Shown here in pieces: positions 1 through 9,382 of a stretch of DNA of 64,000 nucleotides. Source of the stretch: Tumebacillus algifaecis (GTDB taxonomy: Bacteria; Bacillota; Bacilli; Tumebacillales; Tumebacillaceae); contig NZ_CP022657.1 in assembly GCF_002243515.1 (NCBI RefSeq), positions 898,001 through 962,000 of the forward strand. Reading direction: 5' to 3'. Position 1 is the first letter of the stretch; the number at the start of each line of letters is the position of its first letter. The notes under the pieces were generated by a model that worked only from the letters and a program-made list of their open reading frames with translations, searched no databases and had not been told where the DNA came from. The position numbers and the translations under genes are program-made.

Positions 1-1
1 G

Positions 2-874
2 GCGATCATGCTTGTAGGGCGGGCTCGCATTACATCGGTGGACCAGCACGGGAGGAACTTCATTGCGGACGTAGGCGTGGGTGATCTGTGGTTTTTCCCT
101 CCAGGAATTCCACATTCGATTCAAGGTTTGGAAGAAGGTTGCGAGTTTTTGCTTGTCTTTGACGACGGTAAATTTTCGGACCTCAATACGTTATCGATCT
201 CAGATTGGTTCGCACATACGCCACGGGATGTGCTATCGGCCAATTTTGGTGTGCCTGCGAGCGCTTTTGCTGAGATCCCGAAATGCCAGCGATACATTTT
301 TCAAGCAAACGTGCCCGGTTCCCTTGAAAGCCAAAAAGTAGCAGACCTATGCGGTACGGTGCCACAAACCTTTTCTCATCGACTGCTGGCACAAAAGCCG
401 ATTGTAACTCCGGGCGGTACGGTACGGATCGTTGATTCCACCAACTTTCCGATTGCGAAAACAATAGCCGCTGCTTTGGTCGAAATCAAACCGGGTGCGA
501 TGAGAGAAATGCACTGGCATCCAAACAACGATGAATGGCAGTATTATATCTCAGGCACGGGACGCATGACAGTTTTTGCTCCCGATGGTACGGCCCGCAC
601 GTTCGATTATCGTGCGGGGGATGTAGGATATGTACCGTTTGCATTTGGGCACTATATTCAGAACACGGGCGATCAAAGTTTGTGGTTTTTGGAGATGTTT
701 AAGAGTGACCGCTTTGCAGATATTTCACTGAATCAATGGATGGCGCTCACACCTCAGCAATTGGTACAGGAGAACCTAAACGCTGGCCCCGAAATAATGA
801 ACGCATTGCGGACTGAAAAATGGCCAGTCGTCAAATACCCTGGGTTTTCTTACTTCCCAAGAACGAGTAAATAA
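2..874 (+). CDS. oxdC: oxalate decarboxylase (bicupin), 5' end outside window
   Basis: Mn-dependent bicupin converting oxalate to formate and CO2. The frame is open to the window edge and the first Met visible (position 8) aligns inside the N-terminal cupin, so about 100 residues lie upstream. From the N-terminal cupin only the last metal histidine (GIPHS) remains. The C-terminal cupin is complete, with HWHP...E near 512-535 and a later His in FGHY. The end ([11 protein letters not shown]) also matches Bacillus OxdC. The active-site lid reads S-D-L-N-T where Bacillus OxdC has S-E-N-S-T, so the key lid glutamate is an aspartate. No linked oxalate gene is visible downstream. The family call is firm; oxalate decarboxylase versus oxidase activity is open. 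Confidence 0.9.
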   Translation, partial: AIMLVGRARITSVDQHGRNFIADVGVGDLWFFPPGIPHSIQGLEEGCEFLLVFDDGKFSDLNTLSISDWFAHTPRDVLSANFGVPASAFAEIPKCQRYIFQANVPGSLESQKVADLCGTVPQTFSHRLLAQKPIVTPGGTVRIVDSTNFPIAKTIAAALVEIKPGAMREMHWHPNNDEWQYYISGTGRMTVFAPDGTARTFDYRAGDVGYVPFAFGHYIQNTGDQSLWFLEMFKSDRFADISLNQWMALTPQQLVQENLNAGPEIMNALRTEKWPVVKYPGFSYFPRTSK

Positions 875-1050
875 ATCGTGCAACATTGGGGGCGAATGAT
901 CGTACCCTCCGTTATGCCCCGATTGCTGTGACAGGAGGCGGGGCCGAGCTGCGCCGACTGCAACGAGCGTGTCCATTTTGAAGACATTCTTTTCATAACT
1001 CTCCCTACAATCGGTAAGGATGTTTTGCGCTAAGTGCATACACTTCCACT

Positions 1051-4000
1051 TTGGCAACTTCGCCGTTTGCGACGTACAGTGAAGCCGATTCCTTCCGTTC
1101 AAGCGTAATTAGCAAAAAAGGAAGCGTCTTCTCCTCCACTTCCTGGAGTGGGGACTCGACCTACATCAGTGCGCGGGAAGTGACCTACTTTAACGACTCC
1201 TCTCCAACTATTCAACCGATTGAGGTCGGATCGTACACCAACTATTACAACAAAACGGTTAAATCAAACGAAGAAGCCCTCTATCCAATCGGTACCGGCT
1301 GGTCGTGGAAGATGCCGTCCGTCGAATCGAAAGATGGCAAGAAATATGTTCATCTTGCCGATGGCGGCACTTATGAGGTGTCGGGATCCACGTTGAAAGG
1401 CTATACCTGGAAGGATCTTACTTACGCTGCAGACACGTCTGTCGTTGTCAATGGCGTAACATCAGCATCTGTGCTTAAATCGGAAAACTCCGGCATCAAG
1501 GACTATTTTGACTCCACAGGCCGTCTGATCAAGAAGACAGACACCTATGGCAACTATGTGCAGTTTCTGTATACTACACATGCAACGTACGGCAAAGTCT
1601 TGTCCCGCATTGAGAACTCGGTGGGCAATGCGATCACGATCACCTATTCCCCGCAGGAAGTCCGACTGACCCAAGGCGACCGCACGGTTGTCTACACCAA
1701 ACAAGCTTCCTCTGCGGCGGAGAACAAAGAGCTACTGACCTCCGTCACCGACGAGGCGGGGCGCCGCACCACGTACGACTATGCGATCAAAGCGGCACGA
1801 TTTAACCTGCTCGGAAGCACGCCGAACACGTCCAACCCGTATGCGCTTGTCACTGGGGTCACCCATCCGACCGGCGCGAAAACGGTCTACCAATACGAGC
1901 CGAACGTAACCAAACGTTTCCTTGGTTCTTCGGCGGTGAACGAAACGTACCGTCTTGCATCCGTTTCCGATCAACTGATCTACAGCAACGGAACGGTGGA
2001 GAACAAAAACACGAAGACGATCTCTTACACCGGCGATATGGGCAGTTCCTACTCCACCAAAATGACGTTCGCCGTCTCGATTCTAAAAGAGGGCGTTACC
2101 ACCAAGTTTGATCAAAAGAAAGACTACATCAATTCTTCAATTGGGGCTGTCTACTACAACACAAAAGTCACCCAAAGTGCAGGCGATGAGCAGCGCGTCG
2201 TTACCAAGACATACGATGAGGCGCGCAGACTTCCGGTCCCGAACCAAGTCAGCAACCAATATATCAAGGCGGGTAATGCAGCGGAAGAGACTACCTCCTC
2301 CCAGACTTACGATGACTATGGCAATGTCTTGACTGAGACCGACCCGAACGGCACCGCCAAAACGTACGTTTACGATTCGACGACGCATCTGCTGAAAAGC
2401 GTTTCCGAGCCGATCAGCACGACACAGTCGAAAAAGACCGAGTACACGTATAACGCTCAGCGCAGCCCGGTGCAGGTGATCATCAAAGAAAACGATCAAC
2501 TGCTCCGCCAAAAGAACTACGACTATGACAGCTACGGAAACGTGATCACCTCTCGTGACAAAGGCACGACCGGCGATCGGGTGCAGCAGGTGGAGTACGG
2601 TGCGCAGTACCAATCTGCTTTCCCGACGAAACTTTCCGTTCAAACAATCGACATCGACGGCACTCCGCAAAACAGCACTCAGACATTTGAATACAGCCTT
2701 CCGCTCGGCACGATGACCAAGTGGGCCGATGGCAGAGGCAATATCACCATGTACGAATACGACAAGCTTGGCCGCACGATCAAACAGACTAGCCCAGACC
2801 TTTCGACGCAGACGGTCACGTACCGCGATCTGCAAAACGAGGTCGAGGCAGTTGATGAGCTTGGGCTAAAGACCATCACGAAATTTAACCAGCTCGGCTG
2901 GAAGACGGATGTAGGTGCTGTGCTTGACGGTGTGTACCAAGCGAAAGTCAAATACGGCCACGACAACGCCGGCAACCCGATCTGGGAAGAAGATGCGCTT
3001 GGCAATCGCACAGCTACCAAATATGATCCCTGGTCGCGTCCGATCGAGCTGACGTACGCCGACCTGACCAAATCGACCATCCTCTACAACGACGCCTTGC
3101 GCAACAAATCGATCACAGATTCGGACGGCGCCACACAGCGCGAGACGTACGACAAATTAGGACGTGTTGTGCTCAATGAGTCGGTTGATGCTGTCAAAGG
3201 CAATCAAGTGATCCAAAAGACCGGCTATGACCTGGTCGGCAATATGATCTCTGAAGAGGATGGAAATGGAAACCGCACCGGATACACGTACAATGCCATC
3301 GGAGAGTTGAAGAGGGTTGCTAATGCAGACGGGCAGGTTGTTACTTACGAATATGACTTCTTAGGAAACCTGACAAAGATTCTGTATCCTGATGGGAAAT
3401 TCGTTGAGAAGAAGTATGATACATTAGGAAATGTCATCCAAAAGACTGATCCGCTCGGCCAGATAGACAAGTATTTTTACGACGCTGCAAATAATCTGAT
3501 CAAAACGATCAACCGCACAGGCCAGCCGAAGACTTTTGGATATAACAACCGCAATTTCCTCATTCAAAAATCAACTCAAAATAGTACTGTCTCCTACCAA
3601 TACGACCTAACCGGCAGACGTACGGAAATGATAGATGGAACCGGTGATACTTTGTATGCTTACTCAGAGCTTGGATTCCTGAAATCCATTCAATTACCAG
3701 ATGGCAAAACCTTATCCTACGCTTATGATTCAAACGGGAATCGGACGAAGATGACAGATCCTTTTGGACGTGAAATTTTCTATGGGATCAATGAAAGATA
3801 TCATCTTAGCACCATTTCAGTTGGAAGCGACAGCGTCGCTCCCGAAGCGGAGTATACCTTTAATGCCGCAGGACAAGTAAGAAATACGAAGTTGCAGAAC
3901 GGAACTCTACTTGAACGAACGTATGATGATAACAAACTGCTTGTTTCTCAGATTCAAAAGAACTCGAACAGTGCTGTTGTCAATCATTTTACGTATCAGT

Positions 4001-5361
4001 ATGATGCAGTTGGAAACCAGACGCAGAAAATTGAAAACGACAGTACGTACACGTATACCTATGATCGTCAAAATCGCATCAAGACTTCGAATTTGTTCAC
4101 CGAGACATACTCGTATGACACACGGGGCAATCGTGAATCACTTCAAACGGACCGTCCATTAGAACTTTCTGATGCAACCTACGAATACGATGAATGGGAT
4201 CGATTGGTTCGTGCAACAACTGCAGAAGGCGCTGTCGTTGAATATGTGTACAATGGCGATGACCAGATGGTAGAACGAAAAGAAGGGGAAGGGATAACTC
4301 GTTACTATTATGACGGTCATGATATTATTGCTGAAGCAGATGGTACAAATAACAACGTTGCGTTAAAAGTACGTTATATCCGAGGAAATGGTCTTGCGGC
4401 CCTGGAAACTGCAGATGGAAAGAAAGCGTACTATACGCTCAACGGCCATGGCGATGTTACCGAGTTGCGTGATGAAAATGGCAATCTCCTTAACCAATAC
4501 ACGTATGACATTTGGGGCAATGTGTTAAGCAAAACTGAGCAGATTGAGAATTCATTCCGTTATACGGGGGAATTTCAAGATGATGTAACGTCCCTGATAT
4601 ATCTGCGTGCACGTTGGTATGACCCAAGTCAAGGGAGATTTATGAACGAGGATACTTTGGAGGGGAATGTTAACGATCCGTTAAGCTTAAACCTCTATAC
4701 GTATGTTTCGAATAACCCGCTCAAATATTCCGACCCGTCAGGACATGCACAAGCGGACAGCGGCTATTCGTACTCACAACATCCTAGTCAAAAGTATGAC
4801 TACATGTTAAACACGCCCGCTGCACTTGAGATTGGACGACTTGGGACTCTATGGCAAATTGCGTATAAAGCCAAAGACAAGAAAAGTATGGATTCCTATC
4901 ATGCTCAAGCTGAGAAAGTCCGTTCTAATGCTTGTAGCTACCTTCCAAGCGGATGTTCGATCTATGATATCAATGCATACTTCGTCTTTGACACGTCCGG
5001 TTTCTTCGTGGTTGGAGCAACAGCAACGTTTACGTATGTTGCGCATTCTACTGGTCAGATCCATCATTTGTTGTCAAACCAAATAATGCGTGAGTTAAAG
5101 AATCATATTACATTGAAGGGGGTGTTCGATCGTGAGGATCCAGCCTTTAAGTACCGAGCAACAGATGCGGATGCTCATAAAGGATATCAAACCTGGCACA
5201 GGGAATATGATAAGCGGGTAGTTCGATGGTTGCAGGACAATCCTAAGGCTACTCCTCAAAGCTTTAGAAATTTTTTGCACGCATTGCATCAAGAGCCTGC
5301 TATCCGACAAAGGATACCCGGTGTAAATCTGAGATACAAAGGTGGACAAGGAGAACAATAA
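1051..5361 (+). CDS. Rhs/YD-repeat polymorphic toxin, 5'-truncated, nuclease C-terminus
   Basis: This is a 1436-residue shell-type Rhs protein with dozens of YD repeats (motifs such as YEYDKLGR and YTYNAIGEL) and a core-end block ending YTYVSNNPLKYSDPSGH at about 4700-4746. The variable tail of about 206 residues that follows holds IHHLL, an H-K-G-Y-Q-T-W-H motif and a downstream helical part. This arrangement resembles HHH/SitA6-type nuclease toxins. The only in-frame start is TTG at 1051 without a good ribosome site, and an in-frame stop lies at 1015. No signal peptide or N-terminal Rhs region is present, although such secreted proteins (for example WapA) usually have several hundred more residues. 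It is therefore probably a 5'-deleted orphan. Base composition falls after about 3280, suggesting that the 3' half came from another source. Confidence 0.85.
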   Translation: MATSPFATYSEADSFRSSVISKKGSVFSSTSWSGDSTYISAREVTYFNDSSPTIQPIEVGSYTNYYNKTVKSNEEALYPIGTGWSWKMPSVESKDGKKYVHLADGGTYEVSGSTLKGYTWKDLTYAADTSVVVNGVTSASVLKSENSGIKDYFDSTGRLIKKTDTYGNYVQFLYTTHATYGKVLSRIENSVGNAITITYSPQEVRLTQGDRTVVYTKQASSAAENKELLTSVTDEAGRRTTYDYAIKAARFNLLGSTPNTSNPYALVTGVTHPTGAKTVYQYEPNVTKRFLGSSAVNETYRLASVSDQLIYSNGTVENKNTKTISYTGDMGSSYSTKMTFAVSILKEGVTTKFDQKKDYINSSIGAVYYNTKVTQSAGDEQRVVTKTYDEARRLPVPNQVSNQYIKAGNAAEETTSSQTYDDYGNVLTETDPNGTAKTYVYDSTTHLLKSVSEPISTTQSKKTEYTYNAQRSPVQVIIKENDQLLRQKNYDYDSYGNVITSRDKGTTGDRVQQVEYGAQYQSAFPTKLSVQTIDIDGTPQNSTQTFEYSLPLGTMTKWADGRGNITMYEYDKLGRTIKQTSPDLSTQTVTYRDLQNEVEAVDELGLKTITKFNQLGWKTDVGAVLDGVYQAKVKYGHDNAGNPIWEEDALGNRTATKYDPWSRPIELTYADLTKSTILYNDALRNKSITDSDGATQRETYDKLGRVVLNESVDAVKGNQVIQKTGYDLVGNMISEEDGNGNRTGYTYNAIGELKRVANADGQVVTYEYDFLGNLTKILYPDGKFVEKKYDTLGNVIQKTDPLGQIDKYFYDAANNLIKTINRTGQPKTFGYNNRNFLIQKSTQNSTVSYQYDLTGRRTEMIDGTGDTLYAYSELGFLKSIQLPDGKTLSYAYDSNGNRTKMTDPFGREIFYGINERYHLSTISVGSDSVAPEAEYTFNAAGQVRNTKLQNGTLLERTYDDNKLLVSQIQKNSNSAVVNHFTYQYDAVGNQTQKIENDSTYTYTYDRQNRIKTSNLFTETYSYDTRGNRESLQTDRPLELSDATYEYDEWDRLVRATTAEGAVVEYVYNGDDQMVERKEGEGITRYYYDGHDIIAEADGTNNNVALKVRYIRGNGLAALETADGKKAYYTLNGHGDVTELRDENGNLLNQYTYDIWGNVLSKTEQIENSFRYTGEFQDDVTSLIYLRARWYDPSQGRFMNEDTLEGNVNDPLSLNLYTYVSNNPLKYSDPSGHAQADSGYSYSQHPSQKYDYMLNTPAALEIGRLGTLWQIAYKAKDKKSMDSYHAQAEKVRSNACSYLPSGCSIYDINAYFVFDTSGFFVVGATATFTYVAHSTGQIHHLLSNQIMRELKNHITLKGVFDREDPAFKYRATDADAHKGYQTWHREYDKRVVRWLQDNPKATPQSFRNFLHALHQEPAIRQRIPGVNLRYKGGQGEQ

Positions 5362-5376
5362 GGCAGGAGGAGCTGT

Positions 5377-5994
5377 ATGAAATTTTTCGTAATCGAAATG
5401 AATCTTTTTGATGATCGACTGTTTGCTTACACGGAGCAGGTCGATTTTGAAACGGGAGAGGCCCCGCGGTGTCCGGAATGCAACGATGCAGTTGGTCAGC
5501 GAGAATGGTTGCCTCCCTACCATATTAAGCTCTCCAAGCCATCGTACGGGGATTTTGCGTATGGTTCGATTGCCCCATTCGTTGTAACGGAACGAGTTGT
5601 TAGGCTGTACTCAGAATCGGGATTGAAGGGGATTGAAAGCTTCCAGCCTCTAGAGGTGGTGAAAGTTGCAAGGAAAAGAAACACATCACAGGAACCACCG
5701 ATGTACTATCAAGCCATAATCCCCTACGGCGGCAGTCGTACTGAGATAAACCCAACACTTTCACATATAGAATATATGAGCGAGCCGACTTGCCAGTTTT
5801 GCAAACTCGGGACAATCTACAAATATCAAAATGTTGTTATCGACGAGGATACATGGGACGGTATAGATGTTTTTAAACCAATTGGATTGCCAGGTACGAT
5901 TGTCGTAACGGAGAGGTTTCGAGATTTTGCAGAACTACACGGGTTTACCAATTTAAAGCTTGTTCCTTCAACCGAATACGAATGTCCATATTAA
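5377..5994 (+). CDS. double-CxxC (SitI6-like) immunity protein
   Basis: This 205-residue protein starts 15 bp after the Rhs stop with a strong AGGAGGAG site. It has two paired-cysteine motifs, CPEC near residue 32 and CQFC near 138, each followed by conserved segments. A GDFAYG block, two VVTER blocks and a terminal FAELHGFTNLK block are also seen. This layout matches the double-CXXCG family (SitI6 of the Myxococcus Sit systems), whose members neutralise SitA6-type nuclease toxins. Position and family both point to the cognate immunity protein for the Rhs C-terminus. The toxin-immunity pairing is inferred from gene order and family knowledge. Confidence 0.75.
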   Translation: MKFFVIEMNLFDDRLFAYTEQVDFETGEAPRCPECNDAVGQREWLPPYHIKLSKPSYGDFAYGSIAPFVVTERVVRLYSESGLKGIESFQPLEVVKVARKRNTSQEPPMYYQAIIPYGGSRTEINPTLSHIEYMSEPTCQFCKLGTIYKYQNVVIDEDTWDGIDVFKPIGLPGTIVVTERFRDFAELHGFTNLKLVPSTEYECPY

Positions 5995-6020
5995 AGCGTG
6001 TTCCTTCAACCGAATACGAA
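5953..6020 (+). repeat. 30-bp direct repeat at end of immunity gene
   Basis: Positions 5953-5982 recur at 5991-6020 with a single mismatch (offset 38). The first copy encodes the last residues of the immunity protein; the second lies just after its stop and leads into the decayed immunity remnant. This looks like a recombination scar at a toxin-immunity cassette. Confidence 0.85.
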
Positions 6021-6380
6021 GATCCAAGTGCTCAGCCCGTAACATGAACCATACAATGGATGCCCTGAATGTTCCCAATTCTGATTTTAGTGACCGACAT
6101 ACTACACATGTAGAGTATGTGACGTGGCTTGTGAGAAAGGGAAAGTAAGAGGTGCGGTCTTAGAAAATTGTGCTGTGGAATCCTCCTTGGAAAAGGGGGA
6201 TTTTTTTATGTATGCATTCGAAAACACAGCGATCTATATCGATGGCGAATAGGTAATAGGCTTACCCGGTACATGTCCCACAATTGGGTTTCCTTGTCTG
6301 ACTATAAACAGAAGTGACCCACAAAATGTCACGTTTTTTAAAGTGTCCATCTTGTGGGTCACAGTTCAACTAACCGAGGG
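6021..6380 (+). pseudogene. decayed second double-CxxC immunity gene remnant
   Basis: One frame (that of position 6061) carries CPEC at 6061-6072, CRVC at 6109-6120, an open stretch to a stop at 6250, then IGLPGT at about 6254-6271. The intact neighbour also has CPEC, CQFC and IGLPGT in that order. Several stops interrupt the frame and the region between the two cysteine pairs is largely missing. I read this as a displaced, degenerate immunity gene of the same family, as expected downstream of Rhs tips that have been replaced. The motif order supports it, but the overall similarity is low. Confidence 0.5.
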
Positions 6381-6433
6381 CTTTTCCTGCAATCTGATAG
6401 CGGACTTTTATCGGCCAGTATTCGTCGTATTGT

Positions 6434-6856
6434 TCATTTCTTTTCCACGATCAGTATGTTTAGCGGGGAAGAGATATCGCATCCGGTAAGTGAATATTCG
6501 GTTTCATATGCATGTTCATCCTTTTCGATTGACAGGCACTGAAAAGTTTGGGTACCACCACCAAACTTATCTTTGGAAGAATCTATGAAGACTTTGATTT
6601 TTTTACCATCATATTGCATAGTGAAGAAGATCGGGTCTCCTTCTTTTGTATAGCGGGTAATCTTCACGTCCGATGGCTGCTGTGATTCCATATCCGATAA
6701 GAACTTATAAAACTTGTCGAGATTCCCAGTCTTAGGTCCTTCCGAGATGACATCTCCATTTTGAATCGCTGTCTCAGAACTATATTGTTGAGTTGACGAA
6801 CAGCCTGTCGCTAACATAAGGAAGCAGAATAAAACTAAAAATTTTCGCATGTTCAT
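6434..6856 (-). CDS. DUF4362-type lipoprotein
   Basis: A 140-residue secreted lipoprotein. It has a short basic start, a hydrophobic stretch and a lipobox ending L-A-T-G-C at about residue 19, so it should be lipid-anchored outside the membrane. The body contains NGDV..., NLDKFYKFL and an ITRYTKEGDPI-YDGKKI segment followed by DSS-D-FGGG, which I recognise from the DUF4362 family of Bacillus-group lipoproteins of unknown function. It is convergent with the Rhs module and sits alone. Confidence 0.8.
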   Translation of the reverse strand: MNMRKFLVLFCFLMLATGCSSTQQYSSETAIQNGDVISEGPKTGNLDKFYKFLSDMESQQPSDVKITRYTKEGDPIFFTMQYDGKKIKVFIDSSKDKFGGGTQTFQCLSIEKDEHAYETEYSLTGCDISSPLNILIVEKK

Positions 6857-6942
6857 CCTACCTTTCTCCAGGCAATGGAAATGACGTAAAGATGCATACA
6901 GTATAACAGGAATTTCTAGACGGTTTACTAAGGAGGAGACCT

Positions 6943-7101
6943 ATGGACACTTGGCTCTCCATGGTGTTGGCTTCGGCCTCGATTGTTACGGTAAAGTATC
7001 TTTTTAGCCCCAAAGCGGAGAGGCTGCGTCCGACACACTTATTCATTGAGTTTCTGGGAATCACTTTTTTTATCGGGCTGTTTCAATGGCTATTAGAATA
7101 A
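6943..7101 (+). CDS. small membrane protein (52 aa)
   Basis: A short ORF, ATG to TAA, preceded by a near-perfect AAGGAGGAG ribosome site at about 6930-6938. The protein has two hydrophobic segments (residues 4-20 and about 33-50) separated by a basic loop FSPKAERLRP, suggesting a two-pass membrane hairpin with the loop in the cytoplasm. No family recognised. It lies divergently from the DUF4362 lipoprotein gene. Confidence 0.6.
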   Translation: MDTWLSMVLASASIVTVKYLFSPKAERLRPTHLFIEFLGITFFIGLFQWLLE

Positions 7102-7262
7102 CTGACGTAGCGATTTCCCGCCGAAGGTGTAGGTTCAAGTAGGCTATGAACGTCAACTCGTAATTAACTTTTTATTGTCGCAGTGGAGTTTTTTATTGTT
7201 TGTTCCGTAGTTCCGTACCAATTTTTTATGCAAGTCGTCGTACATACCTAACCGATCCGTAA

Positions 7263-7291
7263 CTGTAAATTTATGTATCCCGATGATATAA
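7263..7291 (+). promoter_or_regulatory. sigma-A-type promoter of the FGE-like gene
   Basis: TGTAAA at 7263-7268 and TATAAT at 7286-7291, with a 17-bp spacer, about 90 bp upstream of the GTG start at 7379. Nothing else was recognised in 7102-7262. Confidence 0.5.
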
Positions 7292-7479
7292 TTGTTAGAA
7301 TAGATAATCTACCGAATGATACGAGAAGTTTACTTGAGGGTGATGAACTAGAAGATAGACGGAACAGGAGGAAGATCGGTGTCAAAAGCAGTGCATAGCC
7401 ATGCTGAGTATCCAATGGTGAAGATTCCTGCAGGTGAAGTTGAATTAAGGGACGATCGAATCAAGACTACATGGACGGT

Positions 7480-8799
7480 TGAACATATCCCTGTCAAGTA
7501 GACAGCGGGTAAAAAGCCACCCTATGAATTAGGCACAGACCTGAGTTCGGTATTCTACTGGGCTCAGGTCATTTAATTTCCGTTGTATTCTTTGCTGGTT
7601 GTAAAATCGAATGTAGCTAGCCACAGCGTTCATCACCTCTGCCTTGGTGCGAAACTTGTTGAGATACATGAGTTCCGACTTCAGATGACCAAAGAAGTTC
7701 TCTACGCAGGCATTATCCAAGCAGTTTCCTTTTCTGGACATACTCTGCGCTATGTTGTATGTTTGAAGCAACTTGTTATATTGGTGAGATGTGTACTGGA
7801 ACCCCTGATCACTGTGAAGAAGGGTGTCGGTCACATCTCTTTTTTTATTGGCGAGCTTGACGGTATCAAGAACCAGTTTAAGATCGTTCCGCTCTCCGAT
7901 GCGGTAGGCGACAATTTCGTTGTTAAACATGTCGTAGATGACCGACAGAAATAGCCTCTGTCCATTGAAAAGCAGGTAGGTGATATCTGTCGCCCATTTT
8001 TCATTTGGCCGCGAGGCCTTAAAGTTTCGGTTCAATGAGTTTGGTGCTGTATAATTCTCTGATTTCTTGCCAAACCAGCGTTTCTTCTTCCTTGCAACGC
8101 ACTGGATACCTAGTTCTTTCATAAGCCGGTACACACGTTTGTGATTGATCTTGAGATTGTGTTTTCGACGTAGCCAAGCACGAACACGATAGTAACCGTA
8201 GGTTCCTCGGACTGCTTTATGACATTGCAAAATAAGTTTTTTGAGCTGCCGCTCCTCCTTTTGTTTGGATGTAATCATTTGTCGACGTTGAACCCATTTG
8301 TAATACCCACTCCGTGATACTCCTGCGGTTTCACACAACAGTGACGTTGAATAGCTACCAGTAAGATCTTGGATGACTTGGTAGCACTGACGAATCTTCG
8401 CTTTACCTCTCACCTCCTTTGCAAAAGCAACAGCTTTTTTAAAAAGTCGTTCTCCGCTCTCAACTTTTGCACTTCTTGTTCGAGCGTAAGCTTTTTCGTT
8501 CTCGGACGACCAGTGAACGGTGTTCTCGTCTTTCCTCTGCGCTCCTCTAAGCCCTCCGCCCCAAGCGTTTTGTAGTTTTTGACCCACTTCCTTACCATGC
8601 TGTGGTCGGGGATCTGCAGCTCACTTGCGACCGATTTATAACCCATTCCTTTTTCCAAATACATCTTTACCGCAATGAACTTGAATTCTCGTGAATACGT
8701 TTTTCGTTTCCGCGCTGTCTTTTCCAAAAGAAAATCCCCCTTGTGTAGTAACAGTAAGGGGGCTTGCTTCCTACTGTCTACACAAAAGGGATTATCTCA
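7480..8799 (-). mobile_element. IS3-family (IS150-like) insertion sequence, complete
   Basis: A 1320-bp element bounded by imperfect 26-bp inverted repeats at 7480-7505 and 8774-8799. Both start TGA, share ATCCCT and end in GTAGACAG. It carries orfA and orfB on the minus strand with a canonical A-AAA-AAG slip site between them. Both ORFs are intact and the catalytic triad is present, so the element looks active or recently active. Confidence 0.93.
7529..8727 (-). CDS. IS3-family transposase OrfAB made by -1 frameshift
   Basis: OrfA (8410-8727, 105 aa) has a helix-turn-helix (YSREFKFIAVKMYLEKG...) and a leucine-rich coiled coil at its end. OrfB is open from 8587 to 7529 and has an HTH_21 segment (GTYGYYRVRAWLRR) and an integrase core. 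Its DDE residues lie in WATDITY, HSDQGFQYT and VENFFGH. The frames join at A-AAA-AAG (8434-8440, minus strand), where a -1 slip converts FLKKLLL into KKAVAFAKEV. OrfA alone would be the transposition repressor; the fusion is the transposase. Confidence 0.92.
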
Positions 8800-9382
8800 G
8801 GTTGAGGTGAAATCTTTTTTGCTTGCACCGGTTCCCGTTACGAAAGAGTTCTATTTCACGATCATGCAACCATCAGTTGGGTCTATTGATGAACCTCAGG
8901 CTCCGGTTGTGGAAGTCTCATGGAATGATGCGATCTTATTTTGCAATTTGCTTTCACAGCACTCGGGTCTAAAGGAATGTTACTTGGTAAGTGATGATGG
9001 TGAGAACGTCGTCTGTGACTGGGAGGCTGATGGGTATCGTCTTCCTACGGAAGCGGAATGGCAGTATGCGTGTAAAGCAGGAACAAGTGGTTATCGGTAT
9101 GGAGAGCTTGATGACATCGCTTGGTATCAAGACAATTCTGAGGGCAGGGCACATCAGGTAGGGAAAAAGCTACCGAATGTGTGGGGGCTCTATGATATGT
9201 TAGGGAATGTTTGGGAGTGGTGCTGGGATTTATACGATGTGAAAGTATACGGCTCCTACAGAATTTTCCGCGGTGGAAGCTGGGCGGAAGAGGAGCGGGG
9301 CTGTGGGGCGACTTGTCGCCGCCGTAGTCACCCAACATTTCGAATCGATGATCTTGGCTTTCGACTTGCCAGATCTCTATAA

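Larger units (their letters stand above)
7477..8802. repeat. 3-bp target-site duplication GGT flanking the IS
   Basis: GGT at 7477-7479 and again at 8800-8802 directly bound the element. IS3-family insertions typically duplicate 3-5 bp. Deleting 7480-8802 restores the interrupted reading frame. Confidence 0.85.
7379..9382 (+). pseudogene. formylglycine-generating-enzyme-like (SUMF1) gene split by an IS element
   Basis: The 5' part runs 7379-7479, from a GTG start with AGGAGG at 7366-7371. The 3' part runs 8803-9382. Removing the IS and one copy of the GGT target duplication joins TTWTV to EVKSFLLAPVPVTKE in one frame and gives a 226-residue protein. It has the FGE-sulfatase fold signature: VPVTKEFYF, VSWNDAILFCNLLS, YRLPTEAEWQYACKAG, LYDMLGNVWEW and a final FRGGSW...LGFRLARS block. 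In this family the fold oxidises cysteine to formylglycine or serves other roles. The small size makes the exact function unclear. The insertion inactivates the gene. Confidence 0.9.

Noticed and set aside
2137-2835. 232-residue minus-strand ORF inside the Rhs gene, and similar long antisense frames in yitJ, aldehyde dehydrogenase and SMC genes
   Set aside because: Shadows of GC-rich coding frames; no ribosome sites and no domain features.
5960-6148. 62-residue ORF over the direct repeat
   Set aside because: Out of frame with the family motifs, no ribosome site; the CPEC/CRVC frame explains the region better.
7272-7397. Short ORF ahead of the FGE-like gene
   Set aside because: Contains the -10 element and overlaps the FGE ribosome site, so it begins upstream of the transcript start.
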